Shown here: positions 25,059-38,666 of the stretch, piece by piece
Numbering within the stretch: the stretch's first letter is position 1
How the letters are laid out: the number at the start of each line of letters is the position of its first letter
Translations under genes and position numbers: made by a program
The notes under the pieces: model-generated
Seen by the model: the letters and a program-made list of their open reading frames with translations, nothing else
Told to the model about the DNA's origin: nothing
Databases searched by the model: none
Assembly: GCF_041296385.1 (NCBI RefSeq)
Contig: NW_027183502.1
Span: 372,001-436,000 of the forward strand
Reading direction: 5' to 3'
From: Aphelocoma coerulescens
Taxonomy: Eukaryota > Chordata > Aves > Passeriformes > Corvidae
Length of the DNA: 64,000 nucleotides

Positions 25059-27476
25059 GTGACGCTATGGAACCTGGTGGAACCGAGGGGCCACAGTGAC
25101 ACTGTGGGGCCTTTTGGAAGCAACAGGACCCTGGTGGGAAGCCACGGGATGATTAATCCTGCACGAACCTGCTCCAGGTGGGCTCCTCTCTCCCGGCTTC
25201 CACAGGTGCTGCTAGGATCCCACTCCGGCACTGGCTTGGCACGGGCTCACGGCTTCCTTTGGCAATGGCTCTGCTCCAGGATGGCATGCTGCAGAGAATG
25301 CAGGTAGATTTTGTGCTCACTCCTGGCATGCAGCTGGACAATAAAGCCTGATCCAGCCCCCCCTCAGCATATGTCCGGCTCTGGCATTGGGGCGGGGCAA
25401 CTTTGGGAGCAGCCCCAGCCCTGCTCCTGCTCCCGGCTGGGCACCCAGCTGCTGGGACACAGGTGTGTCCTGATGCCACCGTCTACTCCTTTGAGAAGGG
25501 GAGGACAGAGTGCATCAGGGAGTTTGGTGTGGCTTACATGCGGCAAGGAGAAGGTGCAGCCCCAAACTGGCTTTCACTTCTAGAACCTTTTGCTATTGCG
25601 GGAGCAGCTGCTGGAGCTTTTCAACCGAGCTGCAAGAGTGAAAAGTGTGATGGCATGTCTATCTGAGAAGGAAGGTTCGGTGCCGCAGCCTGTTGTGCAC
25701 AATTTATATGCTGATAAGAGAAGGGGGTGCTTTTGCAACGTTTTCCTTCCTGACACTTCTGTCTCTGTGAGCTTTAGCTGCTTGGACTCAGGGATACCGA
25801 AGGTATGTGAAAGTGACTGGGATGCGAGAATCATGTTGCACAGGGAACAGGGAAGGTCAGCAAATGTTTCCTGTCCTGGCACATCTCTCAGTCTGAACTG
25901 CAGCTGCAGATGCTTCACTTCCGCCAAGGACTCTGCCACCTTGAGAGAAGGATGCGCTCTATGGAGTTGAGAAAGAAAGTGCGTCTCACTAGCTTCTTTC
26001 CTCTACTTCATAGACAGCAAAGGGGCTATGAAAGGCAGCACTGGCTTTTTGTTCTAGGACTTCTTCTTTACAAGCAGCTGCTGGATGTTTGGAAGGGGGT
26101 TTGGGATATGCAAAAATGAGAGGCTAAGATGGTAAGAGGGTAAGATGGAAGTCATCTGGCAAAAGCAGAGCTCACAAAAGGGCCAGCTGAGAAAGCTCTT
26201 GCTGCCTACAACTTCAACTGCACCCCTCAAAGCAGCAGCACACACGCTGCTCTCGGCACTTTCCTTCTCAGCTCTACGCACCATCCTAAGCCTTGCCTCT
26301 CCCACACTCAGGATCCAAAGACAACGGCACCAGGGACTGCTCACACACTAAAGGCACCAGGACAAAAGGCTCACCAGCTTGGCCTTTGCATTCCCGCTGA
26401 CAGCTCCACAGCTTGAACCCAGAGAACTGCCTGCTGCCAACAGCCTTTCCAATCACTCTGAGCACCTCATGACAAGGAGTGTGGGGAATGAATCTCCAGC
26501 AGCCTCCTGCCCCAGGCTGTCCCCCGGGAGCAGCCCTGCTCCAGGCCGTGACTGCCACCTGCACAGCCAAAGGACCCAGAGCCGGTGTTACACACCACGG
26601 CTGTGCCTGGCACAGAGACACCAGTGGCCACACAAGTGGCCATGGCACTGTCCACACACAGTCCCTGCTGCTGCTCCCCCAGCCGCTGGCACCAACTCCC
26701 AGCCACCCACTCCTAAAGCCACGGGGCCCACTGGGACACTGCGGGGGCTCGTGGAAGCCAGCGGCCATTGTGACACAGCGGGGCTGCACAGAGCCCACGG
26801 TGCTTTGTGACCCGTGGCTCCCAGGAGAGCCTTTGTGATGCTGGGGAACTACAAGGAAGCCTGGCTCCTCTGTGACACCACCACAGAAGCTCAGGGGAGC
26901 CCTGGAGACCGTGCTGATGCTATTGAACCTGATGCAACCCTGCCTCCTCTGTGACACCACAGAAGCTCTTGGAGCCCTGGAGACCGTGGTGATGCTATGG
27001 AACCTGATGCAACCCTGCCTCCTCTGTGACACCACAGAACCTCGGGGAGCCCTGGAGACCGTGCTGATGCTATTGAACCTGATGCAACCCTGCCTCCTCT
27101 GTGACACCACAGAAGCTCTTGGAGCCCTGGAGACCGTGGTGATGCTATGGAACCTGAGGCAACCCTGCCTCCTCTGTGACACCACAGAACCTCTGGGAGC
27201 CCTGGAGACCGTGCTGATGCTATGGAACCTGATGCAACCCTGCCTCCACTGTGACACCACAGAAGCTCAGGGAGCCCTGGAGACTGTGGTGATGCTATGG
27301 AACCTGATGCAACCCTGCCTCCACTGTGACACCACAGAACCTCTGGGAGCCCTGGAGACCGTGCTGATGCTATGGAACCTGATGCAACCCTGCCTCCACT
27401 GTGACACCACAGAAGCTCGGGGAGCTCTGCAGACCGTGGGGATGCTGGCGAAGCTGACGGAACCCTGGGCACCACA
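25059..27476. repeat. Macrosatellite unit 12 (2418 bp)
   Basis: Minisatellite 26902-27426, 7 copies. Carries the rare G at 27158 in its fourth copy. Confidence 0.95.
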
Positions 27477-29897
27477 GTGACGCTATGGAACCTGGTGGAA
27501 CCGAGGGGCCACAGTGACACTGTGGGGCCTTTTGGAAGCAACAGGACCCTGGTGGGAAGCCACGGGATGATTAATCCTGCACGAACCTGCTCCAGGTGGG
27601 CTCCTCTCTCCCGGCTTCCACAGGTGCTGCTAGGATCCCACTCCGGCACTGGCTTGGCACGGGCTCACGGCTTCCTTTGGCAATGGCTCTGCTCCAGGAT
27701 GGCATGCTGCAGAGAATGCAGGTAGATTTTGTGCTCACTCCTGGCATGCAGCTGGACAATAAAGCCTGATCCAGCCCCCCCTCAGCATATGTCCGGCTCT
27801 GGCATTGGGGCGGGGCAACTTTGGGAGCAGCCCCAGCCCTGCTCCTGCTCCCGGCTGGGCACCCAGCTGCTGGGACACAGGTGTGTCCTGATGCCACCGT
27901 CTACTCCTTTGAGAAGGGGAGGACAGAGTGCATCAGGGAGTTTGGTGTGGCTTACATGCGGCAAGGAGAAGGTGCAGCCCCAAACTGGCTTTCACTTCTA
28001 GAACCTTTTGCTATTGCGGGAGCAGCTGCTGGAGCTTTTCAACCGAGCTGCAAGAGTGAAAAGTGTGATGGCATGTCTATCTGAGAAGGAAGGTTCGGTG
28101 CCGCAGCCTGTTGTGCACAATTTATATGCTGATAAGAGAAGGGGGTGCTTTTGCAACGTTTTCCTTCCTGACACTTCTGTCTCTGTGAGCTTTAGCTGCT
28201 TGGACTCAGGGATACCGAAGGTATGTGAAAGTGACTGGGATGCGAGAATCATGTTGCACAGGGAACAGGGAAGGTCAGCAAATGTTTCCTGTCCTGGCAC
28301 ATCTCTCAGTCTGAACTGCAGCTGCAGATGCTTCACTTCCGCCAAGGACTCTGCCACCTTGAGAGAAGGATGCGCTCTATGGAGTTGAGAAAGAAAGTGC
28401 GTCTCACTAGCTTCTTTCCTCTACTTCATAGACAGCAAAGGGGCTATGAAAGGCAGCACTGGCTTTTTGTTCTAGGACTTCTTCTTTACAAGCAGCTGCT
28501 GGATGTTTGGAAGGGGGTTTGGGATATGCAAAAATGAGAGGCTAAGATGGTAAGAGGGTAAGATGGAAGTCATCTGGCAAAAGCAGAGCTCACAAAAGGG
28601 CCAGCTGAGAAAGCTCTTGCTGCCTACAACTTCAACTGCACCCCTCAAAGCAGCAGCACACACGCTGCTCTCGGCACTTTCCTTCTCAGCTCTACGCACC
28701 ATCCTAAGCCTTGCCTCTCCCACACTCAGGATCCAAAGACAACGGCACCAGGGACTGCTCACACACTAAAGGCACCAGGACAAAAGGCTCACCAGCTTGG
28801 CCTTTGCATTCCCGCTGACAGCTCCACAGCTTGAACCCAGAGAACTGCCTGCTGCCAACAGCCTTTCCAATCACTCTGAGCACCTCATGACAAGGAGTGT
28901 GGGGAATGAATCTCCAGCAGCCTCCTGCCCCAGGCTGTCCCCCGGGAGCAGCCCTGCTCCAGGCCGTGACTGCCACCTGCACAGCCAAAGGACCCAGAGC
29001 CGGTGTTACACACCACGGCTGTGCCTGGCACAGAGACACCAGTGGCCACACAAGTGGCCATGGCACTGTCCACACACAGTCCCTGCTGCTGCTCCCCCAG
29101 CCGCTGGCACCAACTCCCAGCCACCCACTCCTAAAGCCACGGGGCCCACTGGGACACTGCGGGGGCTCGTGGAAGCCAGCGGCCATTGTGACACAGCGGG
29201 GCTGCACAGAGCCCACGGTGCTTTGTGACCCGTGGCTCCCAGGAGAGCCTTTGTGATGCTGGGGAACTACAAGGAAGCCTGGCTCCTCTGTGACACCACC
29301 ACAGAAGCTCAGGGGAGCCCTGGAGACCGTGCTGATGCTATTGAACCTGATGCAACCCTGCCTCCTCTGTGACACCACAGAAGCTCTTGGAGCCCTGGAG
29401 ACCGTGGTGATGCTATGGAACCTGATGCAACCCTGCCTCCTCTGTGACACCACAGAACCTCTGGGAGCCCTGGAGACCGTGCTGATGCTATTGAACCTGA
29501 TGCAACCCTGCCTCCTCTGTGACACCACAGAAGCTCTTGGAGCCCTGGAGACCGTGGTGATGCTATGGAACCTGATGCAACCCTGCCTCCTCTGTGACAC
29601 CACAGAACCTCTGGGAGCCCTGGAGACCGTGCTGATGCTATGGAACCTGATGCAACCCTGCCTCCACTGTGACACCACAGAAGCTCAGGGAGCCCTGGAG
29701 ACTGTGGTGATGCTATGGAACCTGATGCAACCCTGCCTCCTCTGTGACACCACAGAAGCTCTTGGAGCCCCCCTGGAGACCGTGCTGATGCTATGGAACC
29801 TGATGCAACCCTGCCTCCACTGTGACACCACAGAAGCTCGGGGAGCTCTGCAGACCGTGGGGATGCTGGCGAAGCTGACGGAACCCTGGGCACCACA
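27477..29897. repeat. Macrosatellite unit 13 (2421 bp)
   Basis: Minisatellite 29320-29847, 7 copies. A private insertion of three C sits within 29767-29775, the only indel I see inside a minisatellite copy. Confidence 0.95.
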
Positions 29898-32162
29898 GTG
29901 ACGCTATGGAACCTGGTGGAACCGAGGGGCCACAGTGACACTGTGGGGCCTTTTGGAAGCAACAGGACCCTGGTGGGAAGCCACGGGATGATTAATCCTG
30001 CACGAACCTGCTCCAGGTGGGCTCCTCTCTCCCGGCTTCCACAGGTGCTGCTAGGATCCCACTCCGGCACTGGCTTGGCACGGGCTCACGGCTTCCTTTG
30101 GCAATGGCTCTGCTCCAGGATGGCATGCTGCAGAGAATGCAGGTAGATTTTGTGCTCAATCCTGGCATGCAGCTGGACAATAAAGCCTGATCCAGCCCCC
30201 CCTCAGCATATGTCCGGCTCTGGCATTGGGGCGGGGCAACTTTGGGAGCAGCCCCAGCCCTGCTCCTGCTCCCGGCTGGGCACCCAGCTGCTGGGACACA
30301 GGTGTGTCCTGATGCCACCGTCTACTCCTTTGAGAAGGGGAGGACAGAGTGCATCAGGGAGTTTGGTGTGGCTTACATGCGGCAAGGAGAAGGTGCAGCC
30401 CCAAACTGGCTTTCACTTCTAGAACCTTTTGCTATTGCGGGAGCAGCTGCTGGAGCTTTTCAACCGAGCTGCAAGAGTGAAAAGTGTGATGGCATGTCTA
30501 TCTGAGAAGGAAGGTTCGGTGCCGCAGCCTGTTGTGCACAATTTATATGCTGATAAGAGAAGGGGGTGCTTTTGCAACGTTTTCCTTCCTGACACTTCTG
30601 TCTCTGTGAGCTTTAGCTGCTTGGACTCAGGGATACCGAAGGTATGTGAAAGTGACTGGGATGCGAGAATCATGTTGCACAGGGAACAGGGAAGGTCAGC
30701 AAATGTTTCCTGTCCTGGCACATCTCTCAGTCTGAACTGCAGCTGCAGATGCTTCACTTCCGCCAAGGACTCTGCCACCTTGAGAGAAGGATGCGCTCTA
30801 TGGAGTTGAGAAAGAAAGTGCGTCTCACTAGCTTCTTTCCTCTACTTCATAGACAGCAAAGGGGCTATGAAAGGCAGCACTGGCTTTTTGTTCTAGGACT
30901 TCTTTACAAGCAGCTGCTGGATGTTTGGAAGGGGGTTTGGGATATGCAAAAATGAGAGGCTAAGATGGTAAGAGGGTAAGATGGAAGTCATCTGGCAAAA
31001 GCAGAGCTCACAAAAGGGCCAGCTGAGAAAGCTCTTGCTGCCTACAACTTCAACTGCACCCCTCAAAGCAGCAGCACACACGCTGCTCTCGGCACTTTCC
31101 TTCTCAGCTCTATGCACCATCCTAAGCCTTGCCTCTCCCACACTCAGGATCCAAAGACAACGGCACCAGGGACTGCTCACACACTAAAGGCACCAGGACA
31201 AAAGGCTCACCAGCTTGGCCTTTGCATTCCCGCTGACAGCTCCACAGCTTGAACCCAGAGAACTGCCTGCTGCCAACAGCCTTTCCAATCACTCTGAGCA
31301 CCTCATGACAAGGAGTGTGGGGAATGAATCTCCAGCAGCCTCCTGCCCCAGGCTGTCCCCCGGGAGCAGCCCTGCTCCAGGCCGTGACTGCCACCTGCAC
31401 AGCCAAAGGACCCAGAGCCGGTGTTACACACCACGGCTGTGCCTGGCACAGAGACACCAGTGGCCACACAAGTGGCCATGGCACTGTCCACACACAGTCC
31501 CTGCTGCTGCTCCCCCAGCCGCTGGCACCAACTCCCAGCCACCCACTCCTAAAGCCACGGGGCCCACTGGGACACTGCGGGGGCTCGTGGAAGCCAGCGG
31601 CCATTGTGACACAGCGGGGCTGCACAGAGCCCACGGTGCTTTGTGACCCGTGGCTCCCAGGAGAGCCTTTGTGATGCTGGGGAACTACAAGGAAGCCTGG
31701 CTCCTCTGTGACACCACCACAGAAGCTCAGGGGAGCCCTGGAGACCGTGCTGATGCTATTGAACCTGATGCAACCCTGCCTCCTCTGTGACACCACAGAA
31801 GCTCTTGGAGCCCTGGAGACCGTGGTGATGCTATGGAACCTGATGCAACCCTGCCTCCTCTGTGACACCACAGAACCTCGGGGAGCCCTGGAGACCGTGC
31901 TGATGCTATGGAACCTGATGCAACCCTGCCTCCACTGTGACACCACAGAAGCTCAGGGAGCCCTGGAGACTGTGGTGATGCTATGGAACCTGATGCAACC
32001 CTGCCTCCACTGTGACACCACAGAACCTCTGGGAGCCCTGGAGACCGTGCTGATGCTATGGAACCTGATGCAACCCTGCCTCCACTGTGACACCACAGAA
32101 GCTCGGGGAGCTCTGCAGACCGTGGGGATGCTGGCGAAGCTGACGGAACCCTGGGCACCACA
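29898..32162. repeat. Macrosatellite unit 14 (2265 bp)
   Basis: Minisatellite 31738-32112, 5 copies. A 3-bp loss of ttc near 30898 is shared with the unit at 45021. T at 31113 (offset +1218) is shared with the units at 36399 and 45021. Private C-to-A at 30159. Confidence 0.95.
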
Positions 32163-34280
32163 GTGACGCTATGGAACCTGGTGGAACCGAGGGGCCACAG
32201 TGACACTGTGGGGCTTTTTGGAAGCAACAGGACCCTGGTGGGAAGCCACGGGATGATTAATCCTGCACGAACCTGCTCCAGGTGGGCTCCTCTCTCCCGG
32301 CTTCCACAGGTGCTGCTAGGATCCCACTCCGGCACTGGCTTGGCACGGGCTCACGGCTTCCTTTGGCAATGGCTCTGCTCCAGGATGGCATGCTGCAGAG
32401 AATGCAGGTAGATTTTGTGCTCACTCCTGGCATGCAGCTGGACAATAAAGCCTGATCCAGCCCCCCCTCAGCATATGTCCGGCTCTGGCATTGGGGCGGG
32501 GCAACTTTGGGAGCAGCCCCAGCCCTGCTCCTGCTCCCGGCTGGGCACCCAGCTGCTGGGACACAGGTGTGTCCTGATGCCACCGTCTACTCCTTTGAGA
32601 AGGGGAGGACAGAGTGCATCAGGGAGTTTGGTGTGGCTTACATGCGGCAAGGAGAAGGTGCAGCCCCAAACTGGCTTTCACTTCTAGAACCTTTTGCTAT
32701 TGCGGGAGCAGCTGCTGGAGCTTTTCAACCGAGCTGCAAGAGTGAAAAGTGTGATGGCATGTCTATCTGAGAAGGAAGGTTCGGTGCCGCAGCCTGTTGT
32801 GCACAATTTATATGCTGATAAGAGAAGGGGGTGCTTTTGCAACGTTTTCCTTCCTGACACTTCTGTCTCTGTGAGCTTTAGCTGCTTGGACTCAGGGATA
32901 CCGAAGGTATGTGAAAGTGACTGGGATGCGAGAATCATGTTGCACAGGGAACAGGGAAGGTCAGCAAATGTTTCCTGTCCTGGCACATCTCTCAGTCTGA
33001 ACTGCAGCTGCAGATGCTTCACTTCCGCCAAGGACTCTGCCACCTTGAGAGAAGGATGCGCTCTATGGAGTTGAGAAAGAAAGTGCGTCTCACTAGCTTC
33101 TTTCCTCTACTTCATAGACAGCAAAGGGGCTATGAAAGGCAGCACTGGCTTTTTGTTCTAGGACTTCTTCTTTACAAGCAGCTGCTGGATGTTTGGAAGG
33201 GGGTTTGGGATATGCAAAAATGAGAGGCTAAGATGGTAAGAGGGTAAGATGGAAGTCATCTGGCAAAAGCAGAGCTCACAAAAGGGCCAGCTGAGAAAGC
33301 TCTTGCTGCCTACAACTTCAACTGCACCCCTCAAAGCAGCAGCACACACGCTGCTCTCGGCACTTTCCTTCTCAGCTCTACGCACCATCCTAAGCCTTGC
33401 CTCTCCCACACTCAGGATCCAAAGACAACGGCACCAGGGACTGCTCACACACTAAAGGCACCAGGACAAAAGGCTCACCAGCTTGGCCTTTGCATTCCCG
33501 CTGACAGCTCCACAGCTTGAACCCAGAGAACTGCCTGCTGCCAACAGCCTTTCCAATCACTCTGAGCACCTCATGACAAGGAGTGTGGGGAATGAATCTC
33601 CAGCAGCCTCCTGCCCCAGGCTGTCCCCCGGGAGCAGCCCTGCTCCAGGCCGTGACTGCCACCTGCACAGCCAAAGGACCCAGAGCCGGTGTTACACACC
33701 ACGGCTGTGCCTGGCACAGAGACACCAGTGGCCACACAAGTGGCCATGGCACTGTCCACACACAGTCCCTGCTGCTGCTCCCCCAGCCGCTGGCACCAAC
33801 TCCCAGCCACCCACTCCTAAAGCTACGGGGCCCACTGGGACACTGCGGGGGCTCGTGGAAGCCAGCGGCCATTGTGACACAGCGGGGCTGCACAGAGCCC
33901 ACGGTGCTTTGTGACCCGTGGCTCCCAGGAGAGCCTTTGTGATGCTGGGGAACTACAAGGAAGCCTGGCTCCTCTGTGACACCACCACAGAAGCTCAGGG
34001 GAGCCCTGGAGACCGTGCTGATGCTATGGAACCTGATGCAACCCTGCCTCCACTGTGACACCACAGAAGCTCAGGGAGCCCTGGAGACTGTGGTGATGCT
34101 ATGGAACCTGATGCAACCCTGCCTCCACTGTTACACCACAGAACCTCTGGGAGCCCTGGAGACCGTGCTGATGCTATGGAACCTGATGCAACCCTGCCTC
34201 CACTGTGACACCACAGAAGCTCGGGGAGCTCTGCAGACCGTGGGGATGCTGGCGAAGCTGACGGAACCCTGGGCACCACA
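32163..34280. repeat. Macrosatellite unit 15 (2118 bp)
   Basis: Minisatellite 34006-34230, 3 copies. Carries T at offset +52 (32215), T at offset +1661 (33824), and is the first unit with the TGTTACACC minisatellite variant. It starts the right-half subfamily. Confidence 0.95.
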
Positions 34281-36398
34281 GTGACGCTATGGAACCTGGT
34301 GGAACCGAGGGGCCACAGTGACACTGTGGGGCCTTTTGGAAGCAACAGGACCCTGGTGGGAAGCCACGGGATGATTAATCCTGCACGAACCTGCTCCAGG
34401 TGGGCTCCTCTCTCCCGGCTTCCACAGGTGCTGCTAGGATCCCACTCCGGCACTGGCTTGGCACGGGCTCACGGCTTCCTTTGGCAATGGCTCTGCTCCA
34501 GGATGGCATGCTGCAGAGAATGCAGGTAGATTTTGTGCTCACTCCTGGCATGCAGCTGGACAATAAAGCCTGATCCAGCCCCCCCTCAGCATATGTCCGG
34601 CTCTGGCATTGGGGCGGGGCAACTTTGGGAGCAGCCCCAGCCCTGCTCCTGCTCCCGGCTGGGCACCCAGCTGCTGGGACACAGGTGTGTCCTGATGCCA
34701 CCGTCTACTCCTTTGAGAAGGGGAGGACAGAGTGCATCAGGGAGTTTGGTGTGGCTTACATGCGGCAAGGAGAAGGTGCAGCCCCAAACTGGCTTTCACT
34801 TCTAGAACCTTTTGCTATTGCGGGAGCAGCTGCTGGAGCTTTTCAACCGAGCTGCAAGAGTGAAAAGTGTGATGGCATGTCTATCTGAGAAGGAAGGTTC
34901 GGTGCCGCAGCCTGTTGTGCACAATTTATATGCTGATAAGAGAAGGGGGTGCTTTTGGAACGTTTTCCTTCCTGACACTTCTGTCTCTGTGAGCTTTAGC
35001 TGCTTGGACTCAGGGATACCGAAGGTATGTGAAAGTGACTGGGATGCGAGAATCATGTTGCACAGGGAACAGGGAAGGTCAGCAAATGTTTCCTGTCCTG
35101 GCACATCTCTCAGTCTGAACTGCAGCTGCAGATGCTTCACTTCCGCCAAGGACTCTGCCACCTTGAGAGAAGGATGCGCTCTATGGAGTTGAGAAAGAAA
35201 GTGCGTCTCACTAGCTTCTTTCCTCTACTTCATAGACAGCAAAGGGGCTATGAAAGGCAGCACTGGCTTTTTGTTCTAGGACTTCTTCTTTACAAGCAGC
35301 TGCTGGATGTTTGGAAGGGGGTTTGGGATATGCAAAAATGAGAGGCTAAGATGGTAAGAGGGTAAGATGGAAGTCATCTGGCAAAAGCAGAGCTCACAAA
35401 AGGGCCAGCTGAGAAAGCTCTTGCTGCCTACAACTTCAACTGCACCCCTCAAAGCAGCAGCACACACGCTGCTCTCGGCACTTTCCTTCTCAGCTCTACG
35501 CACCATCCTAAGCCTTGCCTCTCCCACACTCAGGATCCAAAGACAACGGCACCAGGGACTGCTCACACACTAAAGGCACCAGGACAAAAGGCTCACCAGC
35601 TTGGCCTTTGCATTCCCGCTGACAGCTCCACAGCTTGAACCCAGAGAACTGCCTGCTGCCAACAGCCTTTCCAATCACTCTGAGCACCTCATGACAAGGA
35701 GTGTGGGGAATGAATCTCCAGCAGCCTCCTGCCCCAGGCTGTCCCCCGGGAGCAGCCCTGCTCCAGGCCGTGACTGCCACCTGCACAGCCAAAGGACCCA
35801 GAGCCGGTGTTACACACCACGGCTGTGCCTGGCACAGAGACACCAGTGGCCACACAAGTGGCCATGGCACTGTCCACACACAGTCCCTGCTGCTGCTCCC
35901 CCAGCCGCTGGCACCAACTCCCAGCCACCCACTCCTAAAGCTACGGGGCCCACTGGGACACTGCGGGGGCTCGTGGAAGCCAGCGGCCATTGTGACACAG
36001 CGGGGCTGCACAGAGCCCACGGTGCTTTGTGACCCGTGGCTCCCAGGAGAGCCTTTGTGATGCTGGGGAACTACAAGGAAGCCTGGCTCCTCTGTGACAC
36101 CACCACAGAAGCTCAGGGGAGCCCTGGAGACCGTGCTGATGCTATGGAACCTGATGCAACCCTGCCTCCACTGTGACACCACAGAAGCTCAGGGAGCCCT
36201 GGAGACTGTGGTGATGCTATGGAACCTGATGCAACCCTGCCTCCACTGTTACACCACAGAACCTCTGGGAGCCCTGGAGACCGTGCTGATGCTATGGAAC
36301 CTGATGCAACCCTGCCTCCACTGTGACACCACAGAAGCTCGGGGAGCTCTGCAGACCGTGGGGATGCTGGCGAAGCTGACGGAACCCTGGGCACCACA
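34281..36398. repeat. Macrosatellite unit 16 (2118 bp)
   Basis: Minisatellite 36124-36348, 3 copies. G at offset +677 and T at offset +1661. Confidence 0.95.
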
Positions 36399-38666
36399 GT
36401 GACGCTATGGAACCTGGTGGAACCGAGGGGCCACAGTGACACTGTGGGGCCTTTTGGAAGCAACAGGACCCTGGTGGGAAGCCACGGGATGATTAATCCT
36501 GCACGAACCTGCTCCAGGTGGGCTCCTCTCTCCCGGCTTCCACAGGTGCTGCTAGGATCCCACTCCGGCACTGGCTTGGCACGGGCTCACGGCTTCCTTT
36601 GGCAATGGCTCTGCTCCAGGATGGCATGCTGCAGAGAATGCAGGTAGATTTTGTGCTCACTCCTGGCATGCAGCTGGACAATAAAGCCTGATCCAGCCCC
36701 CCCTCAGCATATGTCCGGCTCTGGCATTGGGGCGGGGCAACTTTGGGAGCAGCCCCAGCCCTGCTCCTGCTCCCGGCTGGGCACCCAGCTGCTGGGACAC
36801 AGGTGTGTCCTGATGCCACCGTCTACTCCTTTGAGAAGGGGAGGACAGAGTGCATCAGGGAGTTTGGTGTGGCTTACATGCGGCAAGGAGAAGGTGCAGC
36901 CCCAAACTGGCTTTCACTTCTAGAACCTTTTGCTATTGCGGGAGCAGCTGCTGGAGCTTTTCAACCGAGCTGCAAGAGTGAAAAGTGTGATGGCATGTCT
37001 ATCTGAGAAGGAAGGTTCGGTGCCGCAGCCTGTTGTGCACAATTTATATGCTGATAAGAGAAGGGGGTGCTTTTGCAACGTTTTCCTTCCTGACACTTCT
37101 GTCTCTGTGAGCTTTAGCTGCTTGGACTCAGGGATACCGAAGGTATGTGAAAGTGACTGGGATGCGAGAATCATGTTGCACAGGGAACAGGGAAGGTCAG
37201 CAAATGTTTCCTGTCCTGGCACATCTCTCAGTCTGAACTGCAGCTGCAGATGCTTCACTTCCGCCAAGGACTCTGCCACCTTGAGAGAAGGATGCGCTCT
37301 ATGGAGTTGAGAAAGAAAGTGCGTCTCACTAGCTTCTTTCCTCTACTTCATAGACAGCAAAGGGGCTATGAAAGGCAGCACTGGCTTTTTGTTCTAGGAC
37401 TTCTTCTTTACAAGCAGCTGCTGGATGTTTGGAAGGGGGTTTGGGATATGCAAAAATGAGAGGCTAAGATGGTAAGAGGGTAAGATGGAAGTCATCTGGC
37501 AAAAGCAGAGCTCACAAAAGGGCCAGCTGAGAAAGCTCTTGCTGCCTACAACTTCAACTGCACCCCTCAAAGCAGCAGCACACACGCTGCTCTCGGCACT
37601 TTCCTTCTCAGCTCTATGCACCATCCTAAGCCTTGCCTCTCCCACACTCAGGATCCAAAGACAACGGCACCAGGGACTGCTCACACACTAAAGGCACCAG
37701 GACAAAAGGCTCACCAGCTTGGCCTTTGCATTCCCGCTGACAGCTCCACAGCTTGAACCCAGAGAACTGCCTGCTGCCAACAGCCTTTCCAATCACTCTG
37801 AGCACCTCATGACAAGGAGTGTGGGGAATGAATCTCCAGCAGCCTCCTGCCCCAGGCTGTCCCCCGGGAGCAGCCCTGCTCCAGGCCGTGACTGCCACCT
37901 GCACAGCCAAAGGACCCAGAGCCGGTGTTACACACCACGGCTGTGCCTGGCACAGAGACACCAGTGGCCACACAAGTGGCCATGGCACTGTCCACACACA
38001 GTCCCTGCTGCTGCTCCCCCAGCCGCTGGCACCAACTCCCAGCCACCCACTCCTAAAGCCACGGGGCCCACTGGGACACTGCGGGGGCTCGTGGAAGCCA
38101 GCGGCCATTGTGACACAGCGGGGCTGCACAGAGCCCACGGTGCTTTGTGACCCGTGGCTCCCAGGAGAGCCTTTGTGATGCTGGGGAACTACAAGGAAGC
38201 CTGGCTCCTCTGTGACACCACCACAGAAGCTCAGGGGAGCCCTGGAGACCGTGCTGATGCTATTGAACCTGATGCAACCCTGCCTCCTCTGTGACACCAC
38301 AGAAGCTCTTGGAGCCCTGGAGACCGTGGTGATGCTATGGAACCTGATGCAACCCTGCCTCCTCTGTGACACCACAGAACCTCGGGGAGCCCTGGAGACC
38401 GTGCTGATGCTATGGAACCTGATGCAACCCTGCCTCCACTGTGACACCACAGAAGCTCAGGGAGCCCTGGAGACTGTGGTGATGCTATGGAACCTGATGC
38501 AACCCTGCCTCCACTGTGACACCACAGAACCTCTGGGAGCCCTGGAGACCGTGCTGATGCTATGGAACCTGATGCAACCCTGCCTCCACTGTGACACCAC
38601 AGAAGCTCGGGGAGCTCTGCAGACCGTGGGGATGCTGGCGAAGCTGACGGAACCCTGGGCACCACA
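36399..38666. repeat. Macrosatellite unit 17 (2268 bp)
   Basis: Minisatellite 38242-38616, 5 copies. T at offset +1218, as in the units at 29898 and 45021, but without their 3-bp deletion. Confidence 0.95.
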
